A stretch of 64,000 nt of DNA, from contig DAITDU010000006.1 in the NCBI GenBank assembly GCA_036839715.1, forward strand, positions 8,137-72,136, read 5' to 3'. This DNA comes from Thermocaproicibacter sp002410755 (GTDB lineage Bacteria > Bacillota > Clostridia > Oscillospirales > Acutalibacteraceae). Shown piece by piece: positions 25,203 to 33,399 of this stretch. The stretch's first letter is position 1. Each line of letters starts with the position of its first letter. The position numbers and the translations under genes are program-made. The notes beneath the pieces were generated by a model, which worked only from the letters and a program-made list of their open reading frames with translations, searched no databases and had not been told where the DNA came from.

Positions 25203-25976
25203 ATGATTGATTTAAGCCAATGGAAGCCGGTTTTTGAAGATGATTTCAATGGGGACCGTCTTGACAGCACAAAATGGAAACTGCGCACAGACAGCGGAAA
25301 AGACTGTGAAATACGCCGTGGTGGCTACTGGGACAAAAGTGAACTTCTAGTCAAAGACGGATGTCTTCGTATTCGGACGGAGTATAAAGACGGTGCCCTG
25401 GGGCCTGGCTTTTATACTGCCGCAATCTGCACGGACGGCCTGTTTGACCATGGCTACGGCTATTATGAGATTCGCTGCATCCTTCCAAAGGCGCAGGGGC
25501 TGTGGGCTTCTTTCTGGATTCAAAGCAATAATATGAGGATTCCAGGGAAAGGTACGCAAGGCGGCTTAAATGGCGCAGAGCTTGATATTTTTGAGGCGCC
25601 GAATTACTGTAAGAATGACTCGACGCATGACTGCATTGTGTCATCCATCCATGTAAATGGCCAAGCCCCGCTGCTTCGTTCCAAGCGAATTGGCTTTTTC
25701 CCGGCTACACAGCCATATGACCACTTTAATACTTATGGTTTGGAGTGGAACGACAAGGAATACATTTACTACATCAACCGGAAAGAGACCTGCCGCACCA
25801 GCTTTCTCCGCGGCACATCCCGCGTCCCGGAATACATGATTCTTTCCGTAGAGGTATGCGGCAGAAATGCAAAGCCGGGTATTGACTGGGCCGGTCTGAT
25901 TACTCGGAATTCTAAGCTTCTGCCTGTGGATTTCGTCGTCGATTATGTCCGCGTCTACGACAGGCAGCCGGGCTGA
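25203..25976 (+). CDS. Glycoside hydrolase family 16 protein without signal peptide
   Basis: Beta-sandwich glucanase/laminarinase-type fold. The catalytic signature is GAELDIFEAP, matching E-x-D-x-x-E, with the nucleophile and acid Glu near residues 121 and 126. Supporting blocks: FEDDFNGDRLDSTKWKL, YGYYEIRCILPKAQGLWASFW and YGLEWNDKEYIYYI. The 257-residue protein begins directly with the domain and has no secretion signal, which is unusual for an enzyme acting on polysaccharides. AAGGAGG is about ten bases before the ATG. Substrate specificity is not deducible by eye. Confidence 0.88.
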   Translation: MIDLSQWKPVFEDDFNGDRLDSTKWKLRTDSGKDCEIRRGGYWDKSELLVKDGCLRIRTEYKDGALGPGFYTAAICTDGLFDHGYGYYEIRCILPKAQGLWASFWIQSNNMRIPGKGTQGGLNGAELDIFEAPNYCKNDSTHDCIVSSIHVNGQAPLLRSKRIGFFPATQPYDHFNTYGLEWNDKEYIYYINRKETCRTSFLRGTSRVPEYMILSVEVCGRNAKPGIDWAGLITRNSKLLPVDFVVDYVRVYDRQPG

Positions 25977-26054
25977 ACAGCAAAGAGCTCCCAGAGTCAG
26001 ATTTCCCCGGATGCTTTTACGGCAGGGGACAGTTACGCATTATGCCTTTTTCTG

Positions 26055-27737
26055 TTACTTTGCCTGTTGCTCTGCGCGGTTAATGGCACAAACAATGCCT
26101 TTCAGAGACGCCAGACTGATATTGCTGTCTATGCCAACGCCAAACGCAGGTCTGCCATCCGGAGCTGTCAGGTGAATATAGGAAACCGCCTGCGAATCCG
26201 CTCCGGCTGAAATGGAGTCTTCCCGGTAGGTCACAAACTGATACTGTGTCAGGCCAATCCTGCGGAGTGCATGAAAGAATGCGCTGATTGGGCCATTGCC
26301 CATGCCTTCCACGGAATGGTCTTCCTCACCAAAGCGGAGTACACCCTGAAAGTAGACCGTTCCGTCACCATTTTCGTCGGTCAGGTGGCAGCTTCTGAGA
26401 GAATACGGCGCACCAATATCAAGATAGTTCTTTCGGAAAATTGAGTAAACCTCTGAGGGTTTCAGCTCACGTCCGGTTTCATCACATGCAGCCTTAACCA
26501 TTGCGCCGAATTCGGGGTGCATTGCCTTTGGCAGCTCAAATCCATAGCACTGCTGCAATACAAAGGCTGCTCCGCTCTTTCCGGACTGGCTGTTGATGCG
26601 GATTATCGGTTCATATTGACGTCCGACATCCGCCGGATCAATGGTCAGGTACGGGACTTCCCAATATTCTGTTGCACCAGATTTCATATAGGCTTTCCCC
26701 TTGCTGATGGCATCCTGATGAGCACCCGCAAAAGCCGTAAAGACAAGCTCGCCTGCATAAGGGTGACGCTCATGTACTTTCATCTTTGTGCACCGCTCAT
26801 AAACACGGCGTACTTCTTCCAGATGAGAAAAATCAAGGCCGGGGTTAATCCCCTGCGAGTACAAATTCATGGCAGCCACCATAAGGTCTGCGTTTCCTGT
26901 GCGTTCCCCGTTCCCAAACAGCGTGCCTTCCACACGCTCTGCGCCGGCCATCAGTCCGAGCTCCGTGGCGGCGACCGCTTCTCCGCGGTCATTGTGCGGA
27001 TGGATGCTGAGGATAACGCTGTCCCGGTTCGGAATATACCGGCCAAAATACTCAATCTGGTCGGCATAACAGTTCGGGGGAGCCAGTTCTACGGTATTCG
27101 GAAGATTGAGGATAAGCTTCTTCTGCGGAGTTGGATGGAAGGTTTCCATGACTTTTTCACAGATGAGGACAGAATTGTCAATCTCGGTGCCAGAGAAGCT
27201 TTCCGGCGAATACTCCAGACGGATTTCTGCCCCGCTGCGGGCAGTCTCTTCTTCCGCAAGCTGTCGGATCAGGACAGCGCTTTCTACTGCAATCTTGATA
27301 ACGCCCTGCATGTCCGTCCGAAATACCACCTTGCGCTGAAGTGCCGAAGTCGGATTGTAAAAATGGACAATCACGTTTTTTGCGCCGCGGATGGACTCAA
27401 ATGTCCTCCGAATCAGATGCTCCCGTGCTGGTGTCAGGACCTGAATTGTCACATCATCCGGAACAAGGCCCCGTTCAATGAGAGTGCGAACAACCGCATA
27501 TTCCGTTTCCGACGCAGAAGGAAAGCCAACTTCAATTTCCTTAAAGCCGACTTTCACAAGCATCCGGAAAAATTCCAGCTTCTCTTCCAAGTTCATAGGA
27601 TTAACAAGCGCTTGATTGCCGTCGCGCAGGTCAACACTGCACCAGACGGGCGGCTTTCGGAGAGGTCGGTCCGGCCATTTCCGGCCGTGCAGCGGAACCG
27701 GGCGGAATGGAATATATTTTTTGCAGCCTTGATACAT
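26055..27737 (-). CDS. leuA: 2-isopropylmalate synthase
   Basis: Condenses acetyl-CoA with 2-oxoisovalerate in the first committed step of leucine synthesis. The N terminus carries WCSVDLRDGNQALVNPM, the metal-site Asp and catalytic region; SIHPHNDRGEAVAATELGL has the HxH-type metal ligands; NGERTGNADL follows. A C-terminal LeuA regulatory domain, where leucine feedback acts in this family, occupies about residues 430-560. The 560-residue length is the LeuA type-2 form. No other leu genes or T-box are adjacent. AAAGGAG precedes the ATG. Confidence 0.95.
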   Translation of the reverse strand: MYQGCKKYIPFRPVPLHGRKWPDRPLRKPPVWCSVDLRDGNQALVNPMNLEEKLEFFRMLVKVGFKEIEVGFPSASETEYAVVRTLIERGLVPDDVTIQVLTPAREHLIRRTFESIRGAKNVIVHFYNPTSALQRKVVFRTDMQGVIKIAVESAVLIRQLAEEETARSGAEIRLEYSPESFSGTEIDNSVLICEKVMETFHPTPQKKLILNLPNTVELAPPNCYADQIEYFGRYIPNRDSVILSIHPHNDRGEAVAATELGLMAGAERVEGTLFGNGERTGNADLMVAAMNLYSQGINPGLDFSHLEEVRRVYERCTKMKVHERHPYAGELVFTAFAGAHQDAISKGKAYMKSGATEYWEVPYLTIDPADVGRQYEPIIRINSQSGKSGAAFVLQQCYGFELPKAMHPEFGAMVKAACDETGRELKPSEVYSIFRKNYLDIGAPYSLRSCHLTDENGDGTVYFQGVLRFGEEDHSVEGMGNGPISAFFHALRRIGLTQYQFVTYREDSISAGADSQAVSYIHLTAPDGRPAFGVGIDSNISLASLKGIVCAINRAEQQAK

Positions 27738-27770
27738 GGTAAATAGGGATCTCCTTTCCGGAAGAAACCG

Positions 27771-28490
27771 TCAGCTGTCCTTCTGGTTTTTTTCTTTCTT
27801 CCCATACGCACGCTCTGCGGCTTCGCGTGCAAGGTCAATCAGCATAACTCCATTCCCCTGATCCTTTTTCTTTTCTTCCGGTATTTTTGCATAGACTTCC
27901 ACAACCTTTGAGCGCATCCACAGCCCAGGCGTAATACGCACAGAGTAGCCGCACCCGCTTTCGGTCATCCAGTCATAGAACTGTGCACGGGGCAGCCCGT
28001 AGGCTGTCAGGATTGACATCAGCGCGCCGCCGTGCGCCACAATAACGGCCGACGCTGTCCCATTTATCATCATACCGTGGACAATCCGCTCAAACGAAGC
28101 ACATACACGCCGCATCATTTCAACGCCATTTTCACCTCCCGGAGGAGTAACCTGACGGCCTTCTCCGGAAACCCACCGCGCAAAAGCCGGATTGTGCGCG
28201 GAAATTTCCGCCGCTGTTTTGCCTTCCCATTCGCCAAAATCGCATTCGCAAAGGCCGCTCATCAGGGTTGGCTTTGCCTCCGGATACAGGATTTTTATTG
28301 TCTGTGTGCAGCGGAGCAGCGGACTGGTATAGTAAAGGTCTGCCTGCGGATAAGGGTATTTTTTTGCAAGCGTATTCAGGCGCTTTTCCCCTGCGGGGGA
28401 AAGTGGCAAATCTGTTGTTCCAATATAGCGGCCCTCTTCATTGCCCCGCGTCATGCCATTCCGGATTAAATGAATTGTATAGGATTTCAT
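27771..28490 (-). CDS. Histidine-phosphatase-superfamily protein with RHG motif changed to RNG
   Basis: Phosphoglycerate-mutase/phosphatase fold. The start (28490) gives MKSYTIHLIRNGMTRGNEEG. Family members carry LIRHG, where His becomes phosphorylated; here codon AAT puts Asn in its place. The rest is intact: RYIGTTDLPLSPAGE, YTSPLLRCTQT, CECDFGEWEGKTAAEI and VIVAHGGALMS with the second His. It may be a non-catalytic relative or use another residue. The tail is basic. leuA begins 33 bp downstream on the same strand, suggesting cotranscription. The 73-residue extension upstream lacks an SD. Confidence 0.85.
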   Translation of the reverse strand: MKSYTIHLIRNGMTRGNEEGRYIGTTDLPLSPAGEKRLNTLAKKYPYPQADLYYTSPLLRCTQTIKILYPEAKPTLMSGLCECDFGEWEGKTAAEISAHNPAFARWVSGEGRQVTPPGGENGVEMMRRVCASFERIVHGMMINGTASAVIVAHGGALMSILTAYGLPRAQFYDWMTESGCGYSVRITPGLWMRSKVVEVYAKIPEEKKKDQGNGVMLIDLAREAAERAYGKKEKNQKDS

Positions 28491-28577
28491 GTGCTCTGGC
28501 TTCCTTTCCTGCGCCCGGTGCATCTGAATATCTAAATACAGATACAGCTTCCCAGTATGGGCACGATATCTAGCGGC

Positions 28578-28606
28578 TTTACAAAAAGTACTAACTATTA
28601 TATAAT
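28578..28606 (+). promoter_or_regulatory. Sigma-A promoter for the XRE regulator
   Basis: TTTACA at 28578-28583, 17-bp spacer, TATAAT at 28601-28606, about 40 bases before the ATG. Confidence 0.7.
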
Positions 28607-28649
28607 TTACTGAGCGTTTTCTCTCACATTTCGACAGGGGATATAGGAA

Positions 28650-29363
28650 ATGAACAATAATTTTGCGCGGATTATCACGCTCCTGCGGAAAGAGCGTGGA
28701 TACAGTCAAAAAAGAGCGGCAGGCGACCTCGGTATCTCACAGGCTCTTCTTTCACACTATGAAAAAGGCATCCGGGAATGCGGGCTTGACTTTGTAGTCC
28801 GCATTGCGGATTACTATAATGTATCCTGTGACTATCTTCTTGGAAGGACACCCCAGCGCAGCGGTGCAACTATCTCGGTCGAGGATATCCCTGAACCGGA
28901 TGCAGCAGGGCGCGAAAATGTGATGCACGGGAAAGACGGCAGCCTTCTTCCCGTCCTCAGCAAAAAGCTGATTGCAAATTCCCTGAATATTATCTACGGT
29001 ATTCTTCAGAAATGCTCCTGTAAGGCGCTGACTTCGGAAATTTCTGCTTACCTGAGCCTTTGTATTTACAAAGTATTTCGCCTGCTTTATTCCGGAAACC
29101 CTAAAAACCCGCAGGGGATGTTTGCCATTTCCTACCACCAAAGCAGCGGCTACTCAAGCGCATCCCAGGAAATTGCATTCAGTAACGCAGTCTGCCTGCT
29201 TGCCGGTGAAAAGGTCGAAAATATGGAACCGCTTCCCAAAGGCATTGCACCCTCTCTCTCTCCCGAGAAAATTACGGCAGAGTATCCCCTCTTTTCCTCT
29301 TCCCTGTTTAACCTGGTTCAAAATTCTGAAAACCGTATGGGTACGAGAAAAGCTTCAAAGTAA
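28650..29363 (+). CDS. XRE-family transcriptional regulator
   Basis: Residues 6-63 are an HTH_3 DNA-binding domain (YSQKRAAGDLGISQALLSHYEKGIRECGLDF...YYNVSCDYLLGR). Residues 80-237 form a helical domain of unknown role with no membrane segment. Such regulators in Clostridia often sense small molecules, but no effector is evident. AGGAA precedes the ATG. The gene is divergent from the histidine-phosphatase-like gene. Confidence 0.85.
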   Translation: MNNNFARIITLLRKERGYSQKRAAGDLGISQALLSHYEKGIRECGLDFVVRIADYYNVSCDYLLGRTPQRSGATISVEDIPEPDAAGRENVMHGKDGSLLPVLSKKLIANSLNIIYGILQKCSCKALTSEISAYLSLCIYKVFRLLYSGNPKNPQGMFAISYHQSSGYSSASQEIAFSNAVCLLAGEKVENMEPLPKGIAPSLSPEKITAEYPLFSSSLFNLVQNSENRMGTRKASK

Positions 29364-29456
29364 TTATAGCATATCCTTTCTGCTTTGAAAACCTGGCAAC
29401 AGAAGAAGGAATGTCTGTGTTACCAGCTCATAAATACAGTCTGAATTTTACTACTT

Positions 29457-29480
29457 TAATAATACCGAAAGTATTATTTT
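29457..29480 (+). terminator. AT-rich hairpin downstream of the XRE regulator
   Basis: AATAATAC and GTATTATT (8 bp) around CGAAA, followed by TT. It is a weak terminator candidate for the plus-strand gene ending at 29363; nothing else is seen in the 29364-29569 gap except the opposing terminator. Confidence 0.4.
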
Positions 29481-29487
29481 GGAGTTA

Positions 29488-29532
29488 AAAACACTCTCCG
29501 CATTTTCCCGGGTGGAATGGCGGAGAGCGTTT
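29488..29532 (-). terminator. Terminator of the glycogen operon
   Basis: On the minus strand AACGCTCTCCGC pairs with GCGGAGAGTGTT (one G-U pair) and is followed by TTT. It lies 38 bp past the glgA stop. Confidence 0.65.
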
Positions 29533-29569
29533 CATAATATAGGATTTAACCTTTTGTTCAGCTTCTGTT

Positions 29570-30997
29570 TCAGCTGTTTTTAATCAGGCCGCGGTAAAGC
29601 CGGATATATTCGTTTGCGGAACGCCCCCAACTGAAATCACAGGCCATCGCACGCCGGATCAGGACTTCCCAGCCCTCACGGTTTTCATAGCCATTCAGGG
29701 CACGCATTACAGCACCATACATGTCACTGCTGTCATAAGTTTTAAAGGTAAAGCCATTCCCTTTGCCATCCCCGCTGTCCTCAATCGTGTCCTTTAGGCC
29801 GCCGGTTTCACGCACTACCGGAATAGTCCCATAGCGCAGTGCAATCATCTGAGAAAGGCCGCAGGGCTCTGTCTTTGACGGCATCAGAAAAATATCCGAC
29901 GCAGCATAGATTTTATGGGAAAGCTCCGGGATAAAGCCAAAGCAGGCACAGATCCGGCCAGAATATTTAGCCTGCATGTCCCTAAAATAGTTTTTGTAGT
30001 CCCAGTCGCCTGAACCAAGAATGACAAACTGTGCGTCTGAGTTCTGCATAATATTGTCCAAGGCTTCACGCACCAGGTCAAGCCCTTTTTGGGCAACCAG
30101 GCGCGTCACCATACCAATTATCGGGATATCCGCGTCCTGCTCCAGTTTCAGGCGCTTCTGAAGTTCCAGCTTGTTTGATGCTTTCCCGGAAAGGTCGTCC
30201 GGCGTAAAAGGCGCATAGAGATTCTTATCCGTTGCCGGATTATAGATACTGACGTTAATTCCATTTAGAATACCGGAAATTTTCCAGCTCCGCTGCTGGA
30301 GTATTCCCTCAAGCCCATAAGCGTACCATGGGTCCAGGATTTCCTTTGCATAGGTTGGGCTGACGGTTGTCACACGGTTTGCACATTCCACTGCACCTTT
30401 CAGCATATTGATGCAGCCGCTGTATTCGAGAATCGGCAGATCAGACTGCGGAATCCCCAGCACATCTTCCAAAAGCTCTTTGCCGTATTTCCCCTGATAC
30501 TGGATATTATGGATGGTAAAAACCGTCCGGATACCCTTGAACCAGTCGCTGTTTGCATAAAAAAGTCTGTAGTAAACCGGCACCAGAGCTGTCTGCCAGT
30601 CATTGCAATGGATAATGTCCGGTTTGAAATCAAGGTAGGGAAGCATCTCAATTACGGCACGCGAAAAGAAAGCGAAGCGCTCTGCATCGTCGTAATGGCC
30701 GTAAAGGCCATGGCGCTTGAAATAGTACTGATTATCAATCAGATAATAAATCACGCCGCCGGAATGTGTTTCAAAGACGCCGCAGTATTGCCTGCGCCAT
30801 GCCACAGGTACAGAAAGGCTTGTGACAAATTTCATGTTGTCCCGCAGTTCCTGCGGAATATCTTCATAGAGCGGCATGACAACACGGCAGCCAATTAGGC
30901 GCAGGCGCAGCTCCTGCGGGAGCGAGCCGGCAACTTCAGCAAGGCCGCCGGTTGCTGCAAAAGGCATCGCCTCACTGGTGCAGTAAAGGACTTTCAT
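29570..30997 (-). CDS. glgA: Glycogen synthase
   Basis: GT5 enzyme transferring glucose from ADP-glucose to growing alpha-1,4-glucan. The N terminus has SEAMPFAATGGLAEVAGSLP, the ADP-glucose loop (KTGGL-type Lys replaced by Ala-Thr-Gly-Gly-Leu, a known clostridial variant by memory only). Further motifs are VFTIHNIQYQGKYGKELLED, VTRLVAQKGLDLV and PSKTEPCGLSQMIALRYGTIPVV with the C-terminal catalytic Glu. Its 475 residues are full length. It is last in glgB-C-D-A. Confidence 0.94.
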   Translation of the reverse strand: MKVLYCTSEAMPFAATGGLAEVAGSLPQELRLRLIGCRVVMPLYEDIPQELRDNMKFVTSLSVPVAWRRQYCGVFETHSGGVIYYLIDNQYYFKRHGLYGHYDDAERFAFFSRAVIEMLPYLDFKPDIIHCNDWQTALVPVYYRLFYANSDWFKGIRTVFTIHNIQYQGKYGKELLEDVLGIPQSDLPILEYSGCINMLKGAVECANRVTTVSPTYAKEILDPWYAYGLEGILQQRSWKISGILNGINVSIYNPATDKNLYAPFTPDDLSGKASNKLELQKRLKLEQDADIPIIGMVTRLVAQKGLDLVREALDNIMQNSDAQFVILGSGDWDYKNYFRDMQAKYSGRICACFGFIPELSHKIYAASDIFLMPSKTEPCGLSQMIALRYGTIPVVRETGGLKDTIEDSGDGKGNGFTFKTYDSSDMYGAVMRALNGYENREGWEVLIRRAMACDFSWGRSANEYIRLYRGLIKNS

Positions 30998-31038
30998 CTG
31001 GATACCCCCCGTTGCGTTTTTTCATGTTCAGTCTAAGC

Positions 31039-32154
31039 TCAGACTATGCTGCCTTTTGAAATATAAACCGGATAAGATTGGAACCCCAAAAGGCTGCGCT
31101 CATTTTTAATCAGCACATTTTTGTCCGCAATCACGTAGTTCAGGCGGCAGTCCGGACTGACGTCAGTATCCTGAAGCAAGACGCAGTTTTCCACCCTGGT
31201 ACCTTTGCCAATATGGACGTCGCGGAACAGGACACTGTTGCTGATTTCCCCATCGATGACGCAGCCATCCGAAACAATGGAGTTGGAAACTATGGCGCCA
31301 AGGCCATAACGTGCAGGCATATCATCGTGCACTTTGGTATAAATCGGGCGGCGCGGGTCAAAAAGCTGAGCGCGCACTTCAGGAAGCATCAGGGACATGC
31401 TGGCCTCAAAGTATGCAATTTCCGAGCAAACTAGTTTGGCAAAGCCTTGAAAGTGATAGACATAAATCTGATAGCTGGAAAGGTTGCGCTGCAGCAGGTC
31501 ACGCTTAAAATTGTTAAGGTTGCGGCTCACACAGTCCGAAACCAGCCGGATCAGCAACTCACGGCGGATTAGCATCATATTCATGCCAAAGCAGCACTCC
31601 CCCTCCGTACGCGGGTTAATCAGCATATCCCGCACACGGCCGTCCGGCCCGGCAGTATAAACGGCAGGAGCAGCCATGCCCGCAGGGATTTTCCCAGTAT
31701 GGCAAATCACTGTAATATCTGCTTTTGTACGCACATGCTGGTTCAGAACATCTGAATAATCAATATTGCAAACAATGTTGCTGTCAGTCAGGAGAACATA
31801 TTCTTCTTTGGAATTCTGTAGAAATGTTTGTGCGGATGCAAGCAGCTCAATCCGGTCATTCGGTTTGTAAACCTCCGCCTCAAACGGCGGCAGAATAAAC
31901 AGGCCCTCCCGCTTACGGGAAAGATTCCACGATTTTCCGGAACCAAGGTGATCCATCAGGGACTGATAATTCCGCTTTGTAATGACACCGACCTTGTTAA
32001 TTCCGGAGTTAACCATGTTGGAAAGCGGGAAATCAATCAGGCAGTATTTTCCGCCAAACGGCACCGAACCCATCGTGCGGTTTTCGGTAAGGTCGCGGAG
32101 CTGCTCTTCGTGCATATTGGAAAAAATCAGGCCGAGCACATTGTTACCGCGCAT
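31039..32154 (-). CDS. glgD: Glucose-1-phosphate adenylyltransferase accessory subunit GlgD
   Basis: Paralogue of GlgC, usually a regulatory or heterotetramer partner in Firmicutes. VPFGGKYCLIDFPLSNMVNSGINKVGV aligns with the GlgC sugar-nucleotide fold, but the GlgC start GGQGSRLGVLTKDLAKPA is replaced by FSNMHEEQLRDLTENRT, which removes the pyrophosphorylase ATP-binding Gly/Arg/Lys set. A left-handed beta-helix domain follows from about residue 280. Its 371 residues fit GlgD. It overlaps glgC by 28 bp; GGGGGAGG is 11 bases before the ATG. Confidence 0.94.
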   Translation of the reverse strand: MRGNNVLGLIFSNMHEEQLRDLTENRTMGSVPFGGKYCLIDFPLSNMVNSGINKVGVITKRNYQSLMDHLGSGKSWNLSRKREGLFILPPFEAEVYKPNDRIELLASAQTFLQNSKEEYVLLTDSNIVCNIDYSDVLNQHVRTKADITVICHTGKIPAGMAAPAVYTAGPDGRVRDMLINPRTEGECCFGMNMMLIRRELLIRLVSDCVSRNLNNFKRDLLQRNLSSYQIYVYHFQGFAKLVCSEIAYFEASMSLMLPEVRAQLFDPRRPIYTKVHDDMPARYGLGAIVSNSIVSDGCVIDGEISNSVLFRDVHIGKGTRVENCVLLQDTDVSPDCRLNYVIADKNVLIKNERSLLGFQSYPVYISKGSIV

Positions 32155-33377
32155 TTTCGACGACCTCCCCCTTCCCGAGTATCCCGGTCAATCATTGCCT
32201 TTGGAGGGATTACCGCTCCTTCCCGGATCCTGCATCCGTCACCGACGACCGCAATGCCCCATTTGTCTTTGTCCTCCACATCCTCCGGCCGCTTGCCGAT
32301 GGTGGCATTCCTGCCAATCACACAGTCCTCGGCGATAATTGCGTACTGGACAACGGCGCCAGCCTCGATATGCGTGTTCGGCATGATAATGGAGTCGCGC
32401 ACAACAGCGCCCGGCGCGACGCTGGCGCCCGCAAACAGGACGGAAAAGTCAACCAGGCCATAAATATTGCAGCCCTCTGCTACCAGCGAATTCTGGACTT
32501 TTGCTTCTTTTGCAATGTAATGCGGCGGCATAACCGGGTTGCGGGAATAAATTTTCCAGTTCTCCCGGCTGAGGTCCAGGGGCACTTTCGGGTTCAGCAG
32601 GTCCATATTGGATTCCCAGAGGCTGTCAATGGTCCCGACATCCTTCCAGTAGCCCTCAAAACGGTAGGCAAACATCCGCTCGCCCGCTTTCAGCATAGTG
32701 GGAAGGACATCCTTGCCGAAGTCATTGGTAGACTCCGGGTTTGCCTCGTCAGCCTCCAGATATTCGCGGAGCTTATTCCATGTAAACACATAAATGCCCA
32801 TGGAAGCCATGTTACTCTTCGGCTTTTTCGGCTTTTCCTCAAATTCGTAGATAGAGCCGTCCGGCTTTGTATTCATAATGCCAAAACGGCTTGCTTCTTC
32901 CATTGGCACCTCAATCACCGCAATGGTACAGTCGGCTTTCTTTTCCTGATGGTAGGCAATCATTTTGGAATAGTCCATCTTGTAGATATGGTCACCGGAA
33001 AGGACGATGACATATTCAGGGTTGTACCGCTCGATATACGGGATATTCTGATAAATTGCATTCGCTGTCCCTTTGTACCAGTCCGACTTGCGGCCGCGCT
33101 GATAAGGAGGCAGCACACGGACACCTGCGGAAACACTGTCCAAATCCCACGGCTGCCCACTGCCGATATATTCATTCAAGACCAGTGGCTGATACTGCGT
33201 CAGGACACCGACACATTCAATGCCGGAGTTGACGCAGTTGGAAAGTGGAAAATCAATAATACGATATTTTCCGCCATACGGAACGGCCGGTTTTGCAAGA
33301 TCCTTTGTCAGGACACCGAGCCGGCTGCCCTGGCCGCCTGCCAGCAGCATTGCGACTACTTCCTGTTTTGGCAGCAT
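32127..33377 (-). CDS. glgC: Glucose-1-phosphate adenylyltransferase
   Basis: Makes ADP-glucose from ATP and glucose-1-phosphate, the committed glycogen step. AGGQGSRLGVLTKDLAKPAVPYGGKYRIIDFPLSNC carries the nucleotide and catalytic residues; SGDHIYKMDY is the metal-binding motif; the C-terminal beta helix includes IIMPNTHIEAGA. Its 416 residues are standard. It follows glgB by 22 bp, with AAAGGAAGG before the ATG. Confidence 0.97.
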   Translation of the reverse strand: MLPKQEVVAMLLAGGQGSRLGVLTKDLAKPAVPYGGKYRIIDFPLSNCVNSGIECVGVLTQYQPLVLNEYIGSGQPWDLDSVSAGVRVLPPYQRGRKSDWYKGTANAIYQNIPYIERYNPEYVIVLSGDHIYKMDYSKMIAYHQEKKADCTIAVIEVPMEEASRFGIMNTKPDGSIYEFEEKPKKPKSNMASMGIYVFTWNKLREYLEADEANPESTNDFGKDVLPTMLKAGERMFAYRFEGYWKDVGTIDSLWESNMDLLNPKVPLDLSRENWKIYSRNPVMPPHYIAKEAKVQNSLVAEGCNIYGLVDFSVLFAGASVAPGAVVRDSIIMPNTHIEAGAVVQYAIIAEDCVIGRNATIGKRPEDVEDKDKWGIAVVGDGCRIREGAVIPPKAMIDRDTREGGGRRKCAVTMCSA

Positions 33378-33399
33378 TTTGAATCCTTCCTTTGCAAAT

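Noticed and set aside
28491..28709. 73-codon extension of the histidine-phosphatase-like gene
   Set aside because: No SD, and it crosses the promoter region of the divergent regulator.
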